NCBI GenBank assembly: GCA_030710605.1
Contig: CP092864.1
Span: forward strand, 143,675,361-143,739,360
Length of the DNA: 64,000 nucleotides
Source: Cordylochernes scorpioides
Lineage: Eukaryota > Arthropoda > Arachnida > Pseudoscorpiones > Chernetidae
Reading direction: 5' to 3'
A program made the position numbers and the translations under genes. Below, piece after piece: positions 41,201-52,934 of this stretch. Under the pieces are notes generated by a model. The model made no database searches. It had not been told where the DNA came from and worked only from the letters and a program-made list of their open reading frames with translations. Position 1 is the first letter of the stretch. Each line of letters starts with the position of its first letter.

Positions 41201-42220
41201 TTCCTGATATATTTCAACAGTGCCAATACCTTTTGATTTGATGAATCTATCATCAGGAAGAGTGAATTTTCTGCTATCATCTTGAAGATCATCCATTAGA
41301 TTAATGTCTTTAGACATATGGCTTGTTGCTCCACTGTCTAGTATCCACTTGCATTTATTGTTGAACTCTGGGGAACTTAAGTTCATGGCAGTTTCTTGAT
41401 TATGATTTTCTCCTATCAAAGAAGCCCTAGTAGGATATTTTTTATTTTTTGAAAATGTTTGTTTGGGGATTGTTTGTATAGAATTCCCTTGATTGTTTTC
41501 TTTTCTCTTGTTAACTGGGTTGAACCAGCATACTGCTGCTTTATGTCCAAACTTTTGACAAATGAAGCATTTGGGTTTTCTTTCTCTATTAGAATCACTT
41601 GAATTTTTCTTAAAGTTTTTGTTAAATTTATGGCCCATATTATATGCAGCATTTTCATCCTTGTTGTTCTTGTTTCTTTCTTCATGGAGCTCAAAAATTA
41701 TTCTTATATCAGAAATAGTAGCATCTGGGTAATTGTCAAATTGCATTGAGACAAGATTGTATTTTGGGGGTAGCCCTCTAATAAAAGCTGTGATGAATTC
41801 TTCATCTTCTATTGATCCACCCAAAATTCTTGCTTCTTGCAATAATTTCTCTGCTCTAAGCAAATATTGTTCCCAGGTTTCCTCTTTTTTCATTGTTAAT
41901 CTAGATACATTGTTTTTAGCCTCTATGCATTTTCTCTTTATGTTACCCTCATATCTAGAATGCAAAGCAGTCCAAATTTCTTTACTTGTTTTGCATGTTA
42001 AAATTAAACTTACTTGTGTATCATCCATTGCACAAGTTATTATCCCTCTAGCTTGGGCATCTTTTCTTTTCCATTCGACAGTTATTTTTTCATCTTTTGG
42101 AGGATCTTCTTTTATAAAGCCATCTAGATCTTTGCCTTCCAAAATACAAATGATGCGAAATTTCCAACTTGTGAAATTATTTCCATCGAATTTTTGGATA
42201 TTCATCGATGATTCAGCCAT
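38216..42220 (-). pseudogene. Copia Gag-Pol with one in-frame stop
   Basis: About 1,333 codons from ATG 42220; the only break is TAA at 39028-39026, between the RT domain and its C-terminal KYIEKLL segment. Domains by residue: gag 1-210, zinc knuckle CFICQKFGHKAAVC 218-231, protease WILDSGATSHM 292-302, integrase zinc finger WHKRLAH...CITC 425-463. The DD35E core is D491, D554 and E590, then GKK/VFGCRAEYW. RT has ARLVAVGCSQKLGVDYSETY and the catalytic LYVDDIIIC near 1030. RNase H is GYSDASWKCGRGTQKSTSG and LSTCESELF. A (CA)n run (38436-38460) adds THTHTHTH within the LFCDN..STIF motif of RNase H. Confidence 0.93.
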
Positions 42221-42329
42221 TTTGAATTTTTACTTAATATGTTCTTTTCGAACCTTAAAGATATTTTCTTTCTTTTTTCAAAATGGCGTTTGTTTACCTT
42301 TTTTGCGTAAACCACGATCTGCTACCAAT

Positions 42330-42598
42330 TGTTGGTGTTTTTGGGGGTAAAAAAGAGAAAATGTTACTTAAATATATTTTTTAATATTATCTTTATGCAT
42401 AGAAACTACAAAAGTAAAATTTAAGAATTAAGAAGAAATACAAAATAACAAGAAAGGATCAAGAAGGCACTAACCACGTTGCCAAATTGTTAATTAACAT
42501 ATGCTAGCTAATATTATCATCATCAACTTATATTTATTCATATATTTATATAATTTATTTACATAGAAAAATTCTTTGAATTAATATTATTTCTAACA
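42330..42598 (-). repeat. Copia 5' LTR
   Basis: 269 bp, adjacent to the primer-binding region CAATTGGTAGCAGATCG on the minus strand. Confidence 0.95.
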
Positions 42599-42925
42599 AA
42601 ACGTACATCGTTTGGTATTTAATTCAAGGCAAATTTTAAACTTAAAACAAAATCGCTATCAAATATAATTTTAAGAAATTATTTATGTGGATTGTCGTTA
42701 TTAACCACCACATAAATTGGTGAGCCGAACAAAAGAACCAGCACAACGAATTGATAAAATGAAAAGTGAGGAAACTGAGAAAGTTGAGACCTATAAGGTA
42801 AATATTAAACTTCCACCTTTCTGGATTGAAAGACCTGATATATGGTTCCATCAAGTTGAGGCTCAGTTCTTGATAAATAATATATAAAGACAGAAAATAC
42901 GAAATTCAATTATTTAATCGCTCAA

Positions 42926-43372
42926 TTGGAACCAAAGTATGTCGAAAACCTCTGGGATATAATTACCTCTAAAGAAATAAATAAATATTCAGAGGCAAAA
43001 GAGAGACTTCTTAGAATATTTAAAGATGGCGAATCAAAAAGAATTCGAAAACTGCTATCGGGAATTGAACTAGGTGATCTAAAGCCTAGCCAGCTGTTGC
43101 AGAAATTGAAATCATTAGCAACAGAGGACTTATCCGATAAATTTATAAAGACGCTATGGCTCGAAAAACTACCACAGGCAATTCAGCAAATTTTAATAAT
43201 TAGCGAGGAAGAGCTCGACAAATTGGCAGTAATGGCTGATAGAATAGCCGAATTAAACCCCAAGGCGGAGATTTACGAGGCAGATAAGCCGGAGAATGAA
43301 ACAAAAATGTTATTAAAAAATAGAATCTCTGGAACAGAAAATAGAAAGTATGAAAATGGAGCATCAAGGTAG
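42926..43372 (+). pseudogene. Gypsy-like gag fragment
   Basis: 148 aa capsid-like helical segment (ELGDLKPSQLLQKLKSLA, LPQAIQQILIISEEELDKLA) typical of arthropod Gypsy gags. The preceding gag segment is in another frame after a stop near 42885. Confidence 0.8.
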
Positions 43373-43633
43373 ATCTCGTGACCGAAGTTCACGTGATTAT
43401 CGCTACAATGCACGCTCCCGTTCCCGATCTAAAGGCGGATATAATCCAAAGGGAAAATTTTGCTATTTCCATTATAGGTATGGAAAAAACTGCCTACCTG
43501 GAAAATGTAAAAAGCCATGTGAATCGGTCAATGCGGAAAACTCCAACCAGCAGTAAGTGGTGCGACGCACTCTGCTGCTGGACAGAACATACGTCGCAAT
43601 AGCCGTTTATTTGTAAGTGACAAAAATACTGGC

Positions 43634-43849
43634 ATGCGATTCTTAGTAGATAGTGGAGCTGATGTTTCCTTAATACCTTTCAAAGGAAAAATTGGGACCA
43701 CCCTGAACGATTTCAAGCTATATGCAGCCAATGGAACGGAAATCTCCACGTACGGTACTCAAATATTATCTTTAGAACTTGGTCTACGGCGACAATTCCA
43801 ATGGCCATTTGTAATAGCTAAAACCAAGCTTTCCGAGCTTAGTAAGTGA
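43634..43849 (+). pseudogene. Gypsy-like retroviral-type protease
   Basis: 71 aa with the active site FLVDSGADVSLIP and the flap region YAANGTEISTYG. Closed by TGA just before the Pol deletion. Confidence 0.85.
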
Positions 43850-44351
43850 GGCAGTGATCGTATCCGAACCAATGTTCATTCCTCAACACGGGACCTGGAC
43901 TACCACAGACCTGTCTGGACAGAACAAGAACTATCGGACCTCCCTCCATACAGAACACCAAGACGTGAGTAACAACGTCAATTGGAACCTCACACACACC
44001 AGACACGTGGCCTCAACCCCAACATTCAATGTAACACAGTGAATACACTAGGGAGATATATGTTGGCCAAGCAGAACCATCTAACTTAATTTGACCGAAT
44101 ATAATCCATTTTGAAGGTAATTTAACAAAAATCTCACCACATTCTCTTTATATATTATAAAACTGGCAATGTATATCCAGAAATGATATATATTGGGACT
44201 TGGAATTCCACAATAGGAGTCAACTTGATTCCCTGCTACGTAAGATTATGTTTTTATATTGCAGATACTCTATCAGGGAGAGTTCTACTTCTATGTTCCT
44301 TCTTCTTAATACGAAAAAAAAATTCTAATGATTTATTTGAGATTTGTTATA

Positions 44352-45255
44352 TCTATATATATATAAAAATCAATGTTTGTATGTCTGTCTGTATGTCCGG
44401 TATACAAATTCGCAGTAGTTCACTAATTCAAACCAAAATTTCCATACACAGGTAAAAAAATACGGGGAAGACGATAGGCTATTTAAAAAAATATATAAAT
44501 CAATTATTAAAACTATATATTTTTATTCAGAAAATGATGATGACGATATTGCTGTATCATGTTTGATTATCAGATACACAATTATATCGGGAAAAATTCC
44601 AAAAAGCAGAGACCACGGGTGAAACCAGTTCATTATTTTGTACGCAGGAACAAAATTCTAACAGAAAAACATTCAGTTTAACCGCATAAGTTTCTTTTTA
44701 TTTATGAAAAATCATTTTTAATTTCAATGATAAATAATTTAATATTTCTAACTTTTGGATGACGTATGAAAAGGTTGAATATATGAAGAGCAGAAGGTTG
44801 TGGGTTCGATTCCCGCTCCTGGACACTTTTATTTTTCCGTTCGCCATTACTCTTCATATTTTTCACCCTCCATACGTCATCCATTCATATATAGACCATC
44901 ACTCTTCATATATTCAACCTTTTCATACGTCATCCAAAAGTTAGAAATATTAAATTATTTCTCTTTGAAATTAAAAATGATTTTTCATAAATAAAAAGAA
45001 ACTTATGCGGTTAAACTGGTTGTATAGCTTTATAATTATACGCCGCAGTCATTTATAAGAAAAACATTCATTCGAGCAGAAAACAAAAGCTAGATCATCT
45101 TTCTATAAAAATATCGCTTCTCAGACACAAAGTTTGGAGCGGGACGTTTCACAAGAGTGACATCCACGGCGCCAATTTATAATTGTAACGAATAGTATTT
45201 GAATAAAAACATTTAATCGGGTAAAACCCGGGCGTTGCCCGGGTCATTCGGCTAG
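44352..45255 (+). mobile_element. Helitron carrying an internal foldback
   Basis: 5' terminus TCTATATATATATAAAAATC after host A (44351), then TGTATGTCTGTCTGTATGTC. 3' hairpin CCCGGGCGTTGCCCGGG and terminus GGTCATTCGGCTAG at 45242-45255 with host T at 45256. 904 bp with no Rep-helicase. The foldback at 44674-45018 accounts for over a third of it. Confidence 0.8.
44674..45018. mobile_element. Foldback element with tRNA-like box
   Basis: Ends CAGTTTAACCGCATAAGTTT and its complement; arms about 117 bp. The spacer contains GGGTTCGATTCCCGCTCCTG (44812-44831), a consensus B box followed by a possible acceptor strand. No A box was identified with confidence. No clear target duplication. Confidence 0.7.
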
Positions 45256-46673
45256 TTTTAAATAAATTAAAACCCTTTTCAGAATATAACAATGGATTCA
45301 AATCATTTTTAGTTTTAAAAAAATATTTCCCATTAAAAATCTGACCATTTGTAAATCAGATTTGTAGAAAAATATAGTTTCAAAAAATATAATTTAAATA
45401 AAAAAAAATCTAATATTTCTAATTAAAAAATTTGAAATAAATTAATTTAATTTTTTTAAATCCATATAAAAAAAATCGAAAAAATGTATATTCATTGATA
45501 TATTACGATATTTTTAAATGAAATTTGACCACATGTGAAAGAACGATTTGCAATAACAACACACACAAAAAAAGCAATTAATTCTCAATGATTCTTCATT
45601 ATTATTTAAAAAGAGCTAAAATAAACTATAAAGTATGATTGAATAAACGAATAAAATATGTAAAAAAGAACGAGAATAAAAAAATATTCCGTTGAAAATT
45701 GTAAAAGAGTGAATTGAGGAATTATGATTCAAATTTTGATATAATTAAAAAAAAAAAAAATTGATGATAATGATAAAATACTGGTGCACATTAGAAGGAA
45801 TAAAGTAATACATATTAATACAAAATATTTACAAATTTATTTTAAATCTAAATACCAATATGTTGAAGAATGAAGGTAAGAATTTCTATAATCACTCTGA
45901 AACTTGTTGTGTGTAGATTTATTAAGTCCAGCGATGGCCCAGAAAAGTATTCTAAAGTTAGTGTTTATTAGTATTACGCCTTAGCTATATTTTATAAGAA
46001 GTTGATAAAGGAAGACAAAAGGACAACACCCTAGAATGTCTATTGGGTTCTGATTGACTTCCGCCGATCTGCCGCGCCACACAGCGGTGGCCATCCGTAC
46101 TATTTCCAGGCCCCGCTTGTATGTTTGCCGTGGTCTGTCATCCCAGCAGGCTGGAAAGAAGTCTCTTGGCTCCCACAGACTTAGCCATACTTAAGAAATT
46201 TCAACTAAACCAGAGTTATCCATCTCTTGTTTCAATCTCAGATGTCAACTTTGGTGTCACCTCTCTATTGACGAAGAACTTCAATATCCTTATCAGATTG
46301 ACTGACCAAGCTGATCCTTTACCAAATTTTGATACACCAGCAGCCAGAGCCAACCTGATGTTGGCTAAATATCACGTGGTGTAAACTGGCCTAATTGATT
46401 GGTTGGATTGATAGAAATCAACGTGACGCCAGTTGAACATATTTTTATCCCAATCTAAAAATATGAGCTTATGAGCATTAAACACTTAGGTAAGACAATA
46501 AATCCCACGTTCAAATTGCATTGAAAACTATCAAAGAAAGCACTAAACACGATAATATTTATATATTCACTGCCTATACAATTACCCTTTAAAGAAGTGT
46601 AGTAGTAACAGCCACGCAAATGTTTACAGTTCAACAAGATTTTAAAAGATATCCCTGACGTAGTTTCTTATAT
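45256..46673. other. Unassigned AT-rich interval
   Basis: Mostly poly-A/T-rich DNA. A less AT-rich segment at 46040-46390 has an 87-codon frame (46121-46384) without recognisable domains or start context; I do not call it a gene. Confidence 0.5.
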
Positions 46674-47568
46674 TGTGACGGTGTTTTGATCCACCGCCAA
46701 TTTTGAACAGCTCTTTCAACCGCCACCATCTCGGCCGGCGGGTACGGCAAGTCGGCGCATGCGCAGTGGCGATATGGTAAGCACGGGAGAGGATACAATG
46801 TTTTGACGCCACCACCAGCCAACGGCCATTCATTCTGACATTTGAACAAACCTTTTTAACTCTTCTTAACTAGCTATTAATATGTAACAATAATCTATAT
46901 ATATAAAATTGAATGTCTGTCTGTCTGTCTGTTTGTCTGTACTCTATAGATTCAAAAACCATACATCCAATCGCCGTGAAATTTTGGGATATTATTAGGT
47001 ATATCACCGGGAAGGTTTTTGAAAAATAATTTCATGAATATCTTGAATATCCTTAGAGTTATTTGCAGATTTGTAGATTTAACTCGCAAGCAGCGCCCCC
47101 ATTGTGACGATGATAACAGGTTTTCCTATCACTAAGTTTGTTATCCTAAATATTATTTATCAAAAGTAAGATTATCTCAGGATGACACGGCAATGTGACA
47201 CGGGAAAAAATGTTCACTAGATAAAACAATGATTTTCTAATGTAGAAAATTAGGAAAGACAAAATTCAGGATGACACGGCACACAGGGACCGGGAAAAAA
47301 TGTTCACTTTATCGAGAGATTCAAATTTAAGAGTTTCAAATTATCAAAATATATCTTTTTTTTTTAAATAAGTTTTTAGAGGATTGTTTTAACAAATGTT
47401 CGCTAGACAAACCTTTACTCGGGTTAAACCTCGGGCGAAGCCGGGTACGTCCGCTAGTAATAACTAAAAATTAACATTGACATTTATTTTTATATTATAT
47501 CTTTAGTAATTAAAATACCTTGGAATAAATAATTGAATCATTTATTCAAAACCAGACGAACCACCACA
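46674..47568 (-). mobile_element. Solo LTR split by a Helitron
   Basis: On the minus strand TGTGGTGGTTCGTCTGG ... CACCGTCACA. 331 bp once the 564-bp Helitron is removed, exactly the length of the related LTR at 58200-58530. The target duplication ATAT flanks it at 46670-46673 and 47569-47572. No internal region, so a solo LTR. Confidence 0.87.
46894..47457 (+). mobile_element. Non-autonomous Helitron, 564 bp
   Basis: 5' TCTATATATATAAAATTG after A 46893, (CTGT)n-like start, 3' hairpin CCTCGGGCGAAGCCGGG and terminus GTCCGCTAG followed by T 47458. A/T target as expected. The unoccupied paralogue at 58200-58530 confirms both ends. Confidence 0.88.
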
Positions 47569-47572
47569 ATAT

Positions 47573-48690
47573 AAATTGAAGAAATACGAATTGGATCTAG
47601 AGGTTGTAGGCTTTCCTGAGGTTCTTGAAGATATTTGGTCTCTCAGGCTGCTGATTAGAGCTGCTCATCATTTGGTTGGTTTCAACGAAAATGTGACGAG
47701 TTCTTTGTCTTGATTAAAAGCTCTTGTGAACTCTGAATTTTCTAATTCAAATAAACAAAATTCAGGTAGAAAAAAACTTACAAGCCGCTTTAATACCAAG
47801 GATAAAAAAGGGACTCGGTAACAATAGCAATATGTTGACCATAAAGTCTGAATTATAGGCTGCTGTGTGTAACAGATGTTCCAGATGGAGAGCCGTGACT
47901 TCCCTGTGTTCCAGCTCTACTAACGGCGTTGTTGCAGGATCTAGCTAGTGTTAGACAGTAGCTATTGACAGCGGGGCGGGTTTTAGCGCTTACACTTCTG
48001 TGATGGTCACAGCAGGGGCTGTGGTCATTTACCATTCCACGTTGGGCGGGAGGACCCACTACTTTAACCCTGTGTCACATAACGTGGATTGGTACTCAAC
48101 TTCTCCTCCGGCAGCTTGGCCCGCTCCACAGACCCAGGACTAGGTACTGATTACTAGTCTGCTGGTTCTGGCGCAAAACTCCGATGGGAGGCCTCGCGTG
48201 TGACGTTAAGTCCGGCTTTCAGCGTTGGCAGTGTCAGCAGTTCTGTCTTCGATCTCTAGTCCGCTCCATTCCACTTTGTTGTCCAATAGTGAACTCAACG
48301 AGTTCATCGAGTTGTCGGAATTGGGAAGTTGGGTTCAGGGGTGTGTAGCAATACATGACGGTGTGTATAGTCTACCTCTAACCCCCTCTGTGTTATGTAT
48401 CTAGATATCACGTGGAGCCCTCACCGTTTCTAGTTAACATTTAGGTAAATGTCTTTCTTTAAGCTCCCTCCTTAAATCACCAAGCCCCTTCTTTATAACT
48501 TGGTATTCATGCAGTATCAGCTATATTTTGAGTTAAATAAATCAATAAACCCATCTTTATATATATTTAGGCATTTCTCATAACTTGAAAATAATTTTAA
48601 AAATATAAAAAAAGTCTTTTGTGGTGACTAAAAGGTAACGTACAATAACTGAGGATAGTTATATTTTCAGTTCTGTAACTTCTATGGTGT
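47573..48690. other. Unassigned interval, mixed composition
   Basis: A relatively GC-rich block at 47840-48330 is followed by AT-rich DNA. No domain, tRNA or shared repeat was identified. The last part (48690-48940) may be the untranslated leader of the LINE that follows. Confidence 0.4.
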
Positions 48691-48939
48691 GTTCAAAGTG
48701 TAGATCTTGTGGCATCTGACTCCATGTTAGATAGGCTGAGTTACACGAACTTCGGCCAAGGGGGGAGAAGTTCGACCACACCAGTCTCCCTGGACCCTTG
48801 GAATATTTGACCAAACTCTGGTCCAAGGTGACCAACGTGGCAAAGGCACCCATTTTCCAATGAAGAGCCATGTCGGGGGTAACCGCCGCGTCAGGAGCTG
48901 CAGCCCGGGCTCCTGATGAGAAATATACTACGGGGACAA

Positions 48940-50395
48940 TCTACTACAGCTAAATATAAATGGCACCCAGAGAAAAACTGAAGAGCTGACTTTTATTCTT
49001 CATGACAATAATGTGCATATTGCTTGTCTTCAGGAGACAAAATTGAATCAGAATCTGAGATTCAATATCAACGGTTATACAATACTACGAAAGGACAGAC
49101 CGGGAAAATTTGGAGAAGGACTTGCCGTTTTGATTAACACTTCAGAAATCAAATTTAAGGAAATTGTCTTTAATCAGAGTAAGCCTACGGAAAGCACGAC
49201 AGAAGCTCAGGCAATAGAAATCTATCTCCCAGATAAAACAATATCAATCATAAATGTGCATCATCCCGATAATACTAGCATCAATACAGGCCTGATATAG
49301 ACATTAAGTAAAGCGTCTTTGGATATCACAATCTTACTCGGAGATTTTAATGCCAAAGGTCCAACTTGGGGATCACCTGTCCAGGATAACAAAGATCAGC
49401 AGGTTGAGGACATGCTAACCGACCTCGACCTTACACCGTTAAATAACGAAGAGAACACCTATCTATCCAAGTCCACAGGCACAGAATCCGCAATAGACAT
49501 CACAGCGATAAACTACAATATCGATCCCGCAACACAATGGAAAATACTGAAAAGTGCAATCAGTGACCATAGACCAATTTTAACAACCCTAAACTTCAAA
49601 ATTGAGAATGTTCAACAGAATAAAAGAACATGGAACTTTAGGAAAGTCGATTGGAAAAAATCAAAGAAAAGCTTGAGGAACTGTGCAACGAAGAATTAAA
49701 TTACAGAACGCTTGGCAAAAACTTGGAAAATTTCTCTTCGAACATATCCAAAGCTGCAAAAGCATCGATACCCAGAGGTAGACGTAAAGACCTGTGAATA
49801 CCTTAATGGAAGGACCACAATATCGAGGCAATGATTGCAGAGAGAGACAATATCAATGAACTTCTTAAAACAAATAAAACAGAAGAAAACAGAAAGAGAA
49901 ACTCATTGAAATTACTCATAAAATAGAACAAAAAAAATTGATATGCAAACAAGAAAAGTGGAAAGAATTCTCAGAGAAAATGGATCCAAGAAAGAACAGT
50001 CAACACTGGAATATAATTTAAGTATTAGAAAACAATCAAAACCAACACCAATCCTCCAATACACTAACCGATATGAATAGAACAGCGAGAACGAACAAAC
50101 AGATGGCTGACATAATTGCTGAATATCTTTCAAGCACTTCCAGACTCAGCTATACGAATGAAGACAGAACTCTATAAATAATATAAACAAGTTAGTTAAA
50201 CAAGCAAGAAAGTACCGTCAACAAGATATTTTCTCGAGAGAGACTTCACACTGAATGAGATAAACTCATCAATAGAAAAGTTGATCCCAAGAGGTCACCA
50301 GGAGATGATCTAATCTTTGGTCAGATGATTGAACACCTTGGAGACAAAGCTAAAAATAAATTCTTACGTATAATGAACATTTCATAGCAAACAGG
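48940..50395 (+). mobile_element. LINE endonuclease region, decayed and 3'-truncated
   Basis: The AP-endonuclease domain begins as LLQLNINGTQRKTEELTF at about 48946. It continues through ACLQETKLNQNLRFNINGY (49013-49300) and LLGDFNAKGPTWGSP and SAISDHRPILTTLNF (49319-49699), so the catalytic E, D/N and SDH motifs are visible. The frame is broken at 49298 and after 49699. RT begins as RSPGDDLIFGQMIEHLG near 50295 and stops abruptly at about 50395. Confidence 0.85.
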
Positions 50396-51340
50396 TAAAC
50401 GCTTCAATTTAATGTTGTACCTTGTTAACCGAAAAAATACAGCTTTCAACACCGTTAGGTGTTCTTCATATGATGCGGTTGCAATGAGTACATAATCGAT
50501 ATACCATATTTCTCCCTCTATTCCAGCTAAAATCCTATCCATCACAGATTGGAAATAACTAGGGGCATTCGCCAATCCAAATGGCATTCTCTTGAACCAA
50601 AAAAGTCCTTCATGTGTATGGATCGTCAGCAATGGTTGGGAGATTTTGTCTAATTCTACCTATAGGTAGGCATTGCTCAAGTTTAACTTAGAAAAATATC
50701 TTACCTTAGCCAAGGTGGAGAATAAATCTTGTTTATTAGGAAGCGGACATACAGCAGTGTCCAAATATTTATTCTGAACTCTTTATTTTTCCTGGGCACT
50801 ACTTCCACAGGAGTTGCCCACTTCTCGTCACTCGATATATGTAACCTTTATCCACCAGCTTTCCCAAAGCTTCTGTCACTGCCATTCTAATAGCAAAAGA
50901 CACTGGACGAGCCTTATTAGATATTGGATTCGCACAACACACATTTACTGAGAACATGAATACCTTTATTAGGTCTGTTATTTCACTGAATAAGGCTGGA
51001 TATTCTCTCAAAGGCTTCGCCATATTACTTGTAAATTTCGAAGGTATCTTGTTTACAGAAAAATTACCAACTTTCAATCGGTTTATCTTTCATTCTGAAT
51101 GACTTTCTGGAGAAGTGCCGATTTAAATAAACGATGATCTTTGGAAACATTTGAAGGCCATGGCATGAAGAAGACGTCCATCAGCATCGGTTACTGAGAC
51201 ATGCCTTTTAGATTTAGATTTTTTCCCCGGCATCTCCACCAATTGTTGCACCAGGTTACGGTTTGGCAGATTCTTCAGTCTTGACTCTCTCCTCAGACAC
51301 GTCTTGCATCTTTCCAAAACGTGTCTCAACCATCCTACAA
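50396..51340 (-). mobile_element. Gypsy pol remnant
   Basis: Minus-strand frames encode RT: KPLREYPALFSEITDLIK and EALGKLVDKGYIYRVT (50799-51077), then HTHEGLFWFKRMPFGLANAP and IWYIDYVLIATASYEEHL (50321-50632). The catalytic motif is altered (YIDY for YxDD). An upstream 68-codon piece (51123-51329) may be the gag/protease side. Frameshifted and dead. Confidence 0.8.
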
Positions 51341-51753
51341 GGTTAGACCAGTCAATAATAAGACAACTATATTTTTAGGTAACCCCTCGAATATCTCTTT
51401 ATTTATTATATCAAAGTTTGAAGCAGGTTGTATATTCAGTGTATAAAAATACCGATGATTTTATAGTACATCATATTTCATAATAACCATTCATTTATTA
51501 CCAGTTGCAAACAAGACACGCTATATCCGATCTGGATAATTTCGTGTGAAACTATTTACAATAATTAATATTGTAGTAGAGTAGGTAACAGAATTATCAA
51601 AAAGAAAATAAACAATTAAGAAAAAGAGCATTGAATAAACATATACATTAAATAAATAAGCAACAACATAAGCAGATAGAAGAAATCGCAAGGTAGATAT
51701 TTACATTATGTTAAGCAATGATGGAAGTTAATTTAATGAAGTTATCTGTAATA

Positions 51754-51853
51754 NNNNNNNNNNNNNNNNNNNNNNNNNNNNNNNNNNNNNNNNNNNNNNN
51801 NNNNNNNNNNNNNNNNNNNNNNNNNNNNNNNNNNNNNNNNNNNNNNNNNNNNN
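51754..51853. other. Assembly gap (100 N)
   Basis: Exactly 100 undetermined bases, the usual placeholder for a scaffold join of unknown length. Any frame drawn across it is meaningless. Confidence 0.99.
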
Positions 51854-52040
51854 CATTCTATCAATATATATAAATTAATTGATTTTTGGTTTTCTTTTCC
51901 ACAGAAGCAGCTAGGATAATCTGTTGTAATCTGTCCAAAATTACCATAATTTGTAATGAATTGTGCGCTGTAAAAATTTGGACGAAAAAGGAATATACAA
52001 GGTGCGTTCATTAATTTCCAGGACTGCTCTGTATCTTTGA

Positions 52041-52555
52041 AAAAATAAAACAAATAAAAAAACTAATTCAATATTTTTCAAAATATGCCCCTCCTGCCTC
52101 AATACACCCGTTCCATCTTTTTTCCAATTGTCGAAGCAGGAGATAAAATCACTTTTTGAGAGTTTCCTCAAGGTTGCCTTCGATTCAGCTTGTATCATAT
52201 CAACGTTGTCAAATTTCCGTCCTTTCAAGTTAATTTTCAATTTAGGATAGAGGAAAAAGTCATTGGGGGCTAAGTCGGGGGAATAGGGTGGATGAGGGAT
52301 CTGTATGGTTGAATGCTTGGCCAAAAACTGCAAAACAACATGGGCTGTGTGCGGCCGCGCATTACCGACGTGAAGTATCCAGTCATTGTTTTGCCATCTT
52401 TCAGGTCTTTTAAGGCGCACTGCCTCCCTTAAGCACCTCATTATGCCCAAATAAACAGATAGTCCAGTCACTGAAGATAATTCTTCTGTTAGATTTAATT
52501 AACTCCTTTATTTTGAGCTTGTTTTCCTCGCAACGAAATGATCTTGGACGTCCAG
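52041..52555 (-). pseudogene. mariner transposase C-terminal half
   Basis: GRPRSFRCEENKLKIKELIK precedes a break, then GLSVYLGIMRCLREAVRLKR, WILHVGNARPHTAHV and PPYSPDLAPNDFFLYPKLK. The second catalytic Asp of 'HDNARPH' is lost (HVGNARPH), and the segment with the first Asp appears deleted, so it is inactive. The matching N-terminal half is interrupted by the Gypsy LTR. Confidence 0.85.
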
Positions 52556-52883
52556 TGAGATAAGAGGATGCCAGCGGGCGACGCTGGCCTGGGACGCTGG
52601 GAATTCTGCGAGAAGCGGCGGCTGGCCAGCCGGCCTGCGCGCGCACCGGGGGCTGCGCGCGCACTTTTCGAACACCGCCTGATGTCGCCGGCTGTTTACC
52701 GCGCGTCGCTACAACCTGCGGCGGTTCCTTCCATTATATAATACTCTAGGCGCTGGTGGAGTAAAAACTGTACTCCACCTGCCTCTTATAATTGTATGTA
52801 ATTTTTGGACACTTATTAAAATATAAATTATTAATTTATAGTTCTCACTGCAGCTCGAACCTTTACCCTAACGCGGTAGAACA
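52556..52883 (+). repeat. Gypsy 5' LTR
   Basis: TGAGATAAG...GTAGAACA, with the GC-rich palindromic CTGCGCGCGCA segment and a TATATAATAC TATA-like motif near 52736. Confidence 0.95.
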
Positions 52884-52934
52884 TGGCGCAGTCGACATTC
52901 GGTTAATTATAGCCGTTTTTTAAGTGACAGCTCA

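Larger units (their letters stand above)
37740..42598 (-). mobile_element. Copia LTR retrotransposon, almost intact
   Basis: Two 269-bp LTRs (37740-38008, 42330-42598; TGTTGGTG...TTCTAACA) differing at one visible base, and a 5-bp target duplication AAACG (37735-37739, 42599-42603). The primer-binding region TTGGTAGCAGATCG is next to the 5' LTR on the minus strand. The polypurine tract TAAGGGGGGAT abuts the 3' LTR. One gag-pol frame is interrupted by a single stop. This appears to be the youngest large element in the window. Confidence 0.96.
42604..44100 (+). mobile_element. Gypsy-like element remnant (leader, gag, protease, Pol C-terminus)
   Basis: The leader ACCACATAAATTGGTGAGCC at 42703 comes first. 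Then gag reads PPFWIERPDIWFHQVEAQF (about 42810-42870, with a stop) and EPKYVENLWDIITSKEIN to MADRIAELNPKAEIYEAD (42926-43372). A basic RSRDRSSRDY region and the CYFHYRYGKNCLPGKC knuckle follow (43350-43556), then protease FLVDSGADVSLIPFKG (43634-43849). RT, RNase H and integrase are missing. After 43854 only a short C-terminal Pol-like stretch remains, ending at 44042. Confidence 0.8.

Noticed and set aside
46121..46384. 87-aa frame as a possible host gene
   Set aside because: No recognised domain, no splice or promoter context, and it lies in a repeat-rich interval; left as unassigned.
51742..52053. Frame across the N run
   Set aside because: Contains 100 undetermined bases; it is an artefact of translating N.
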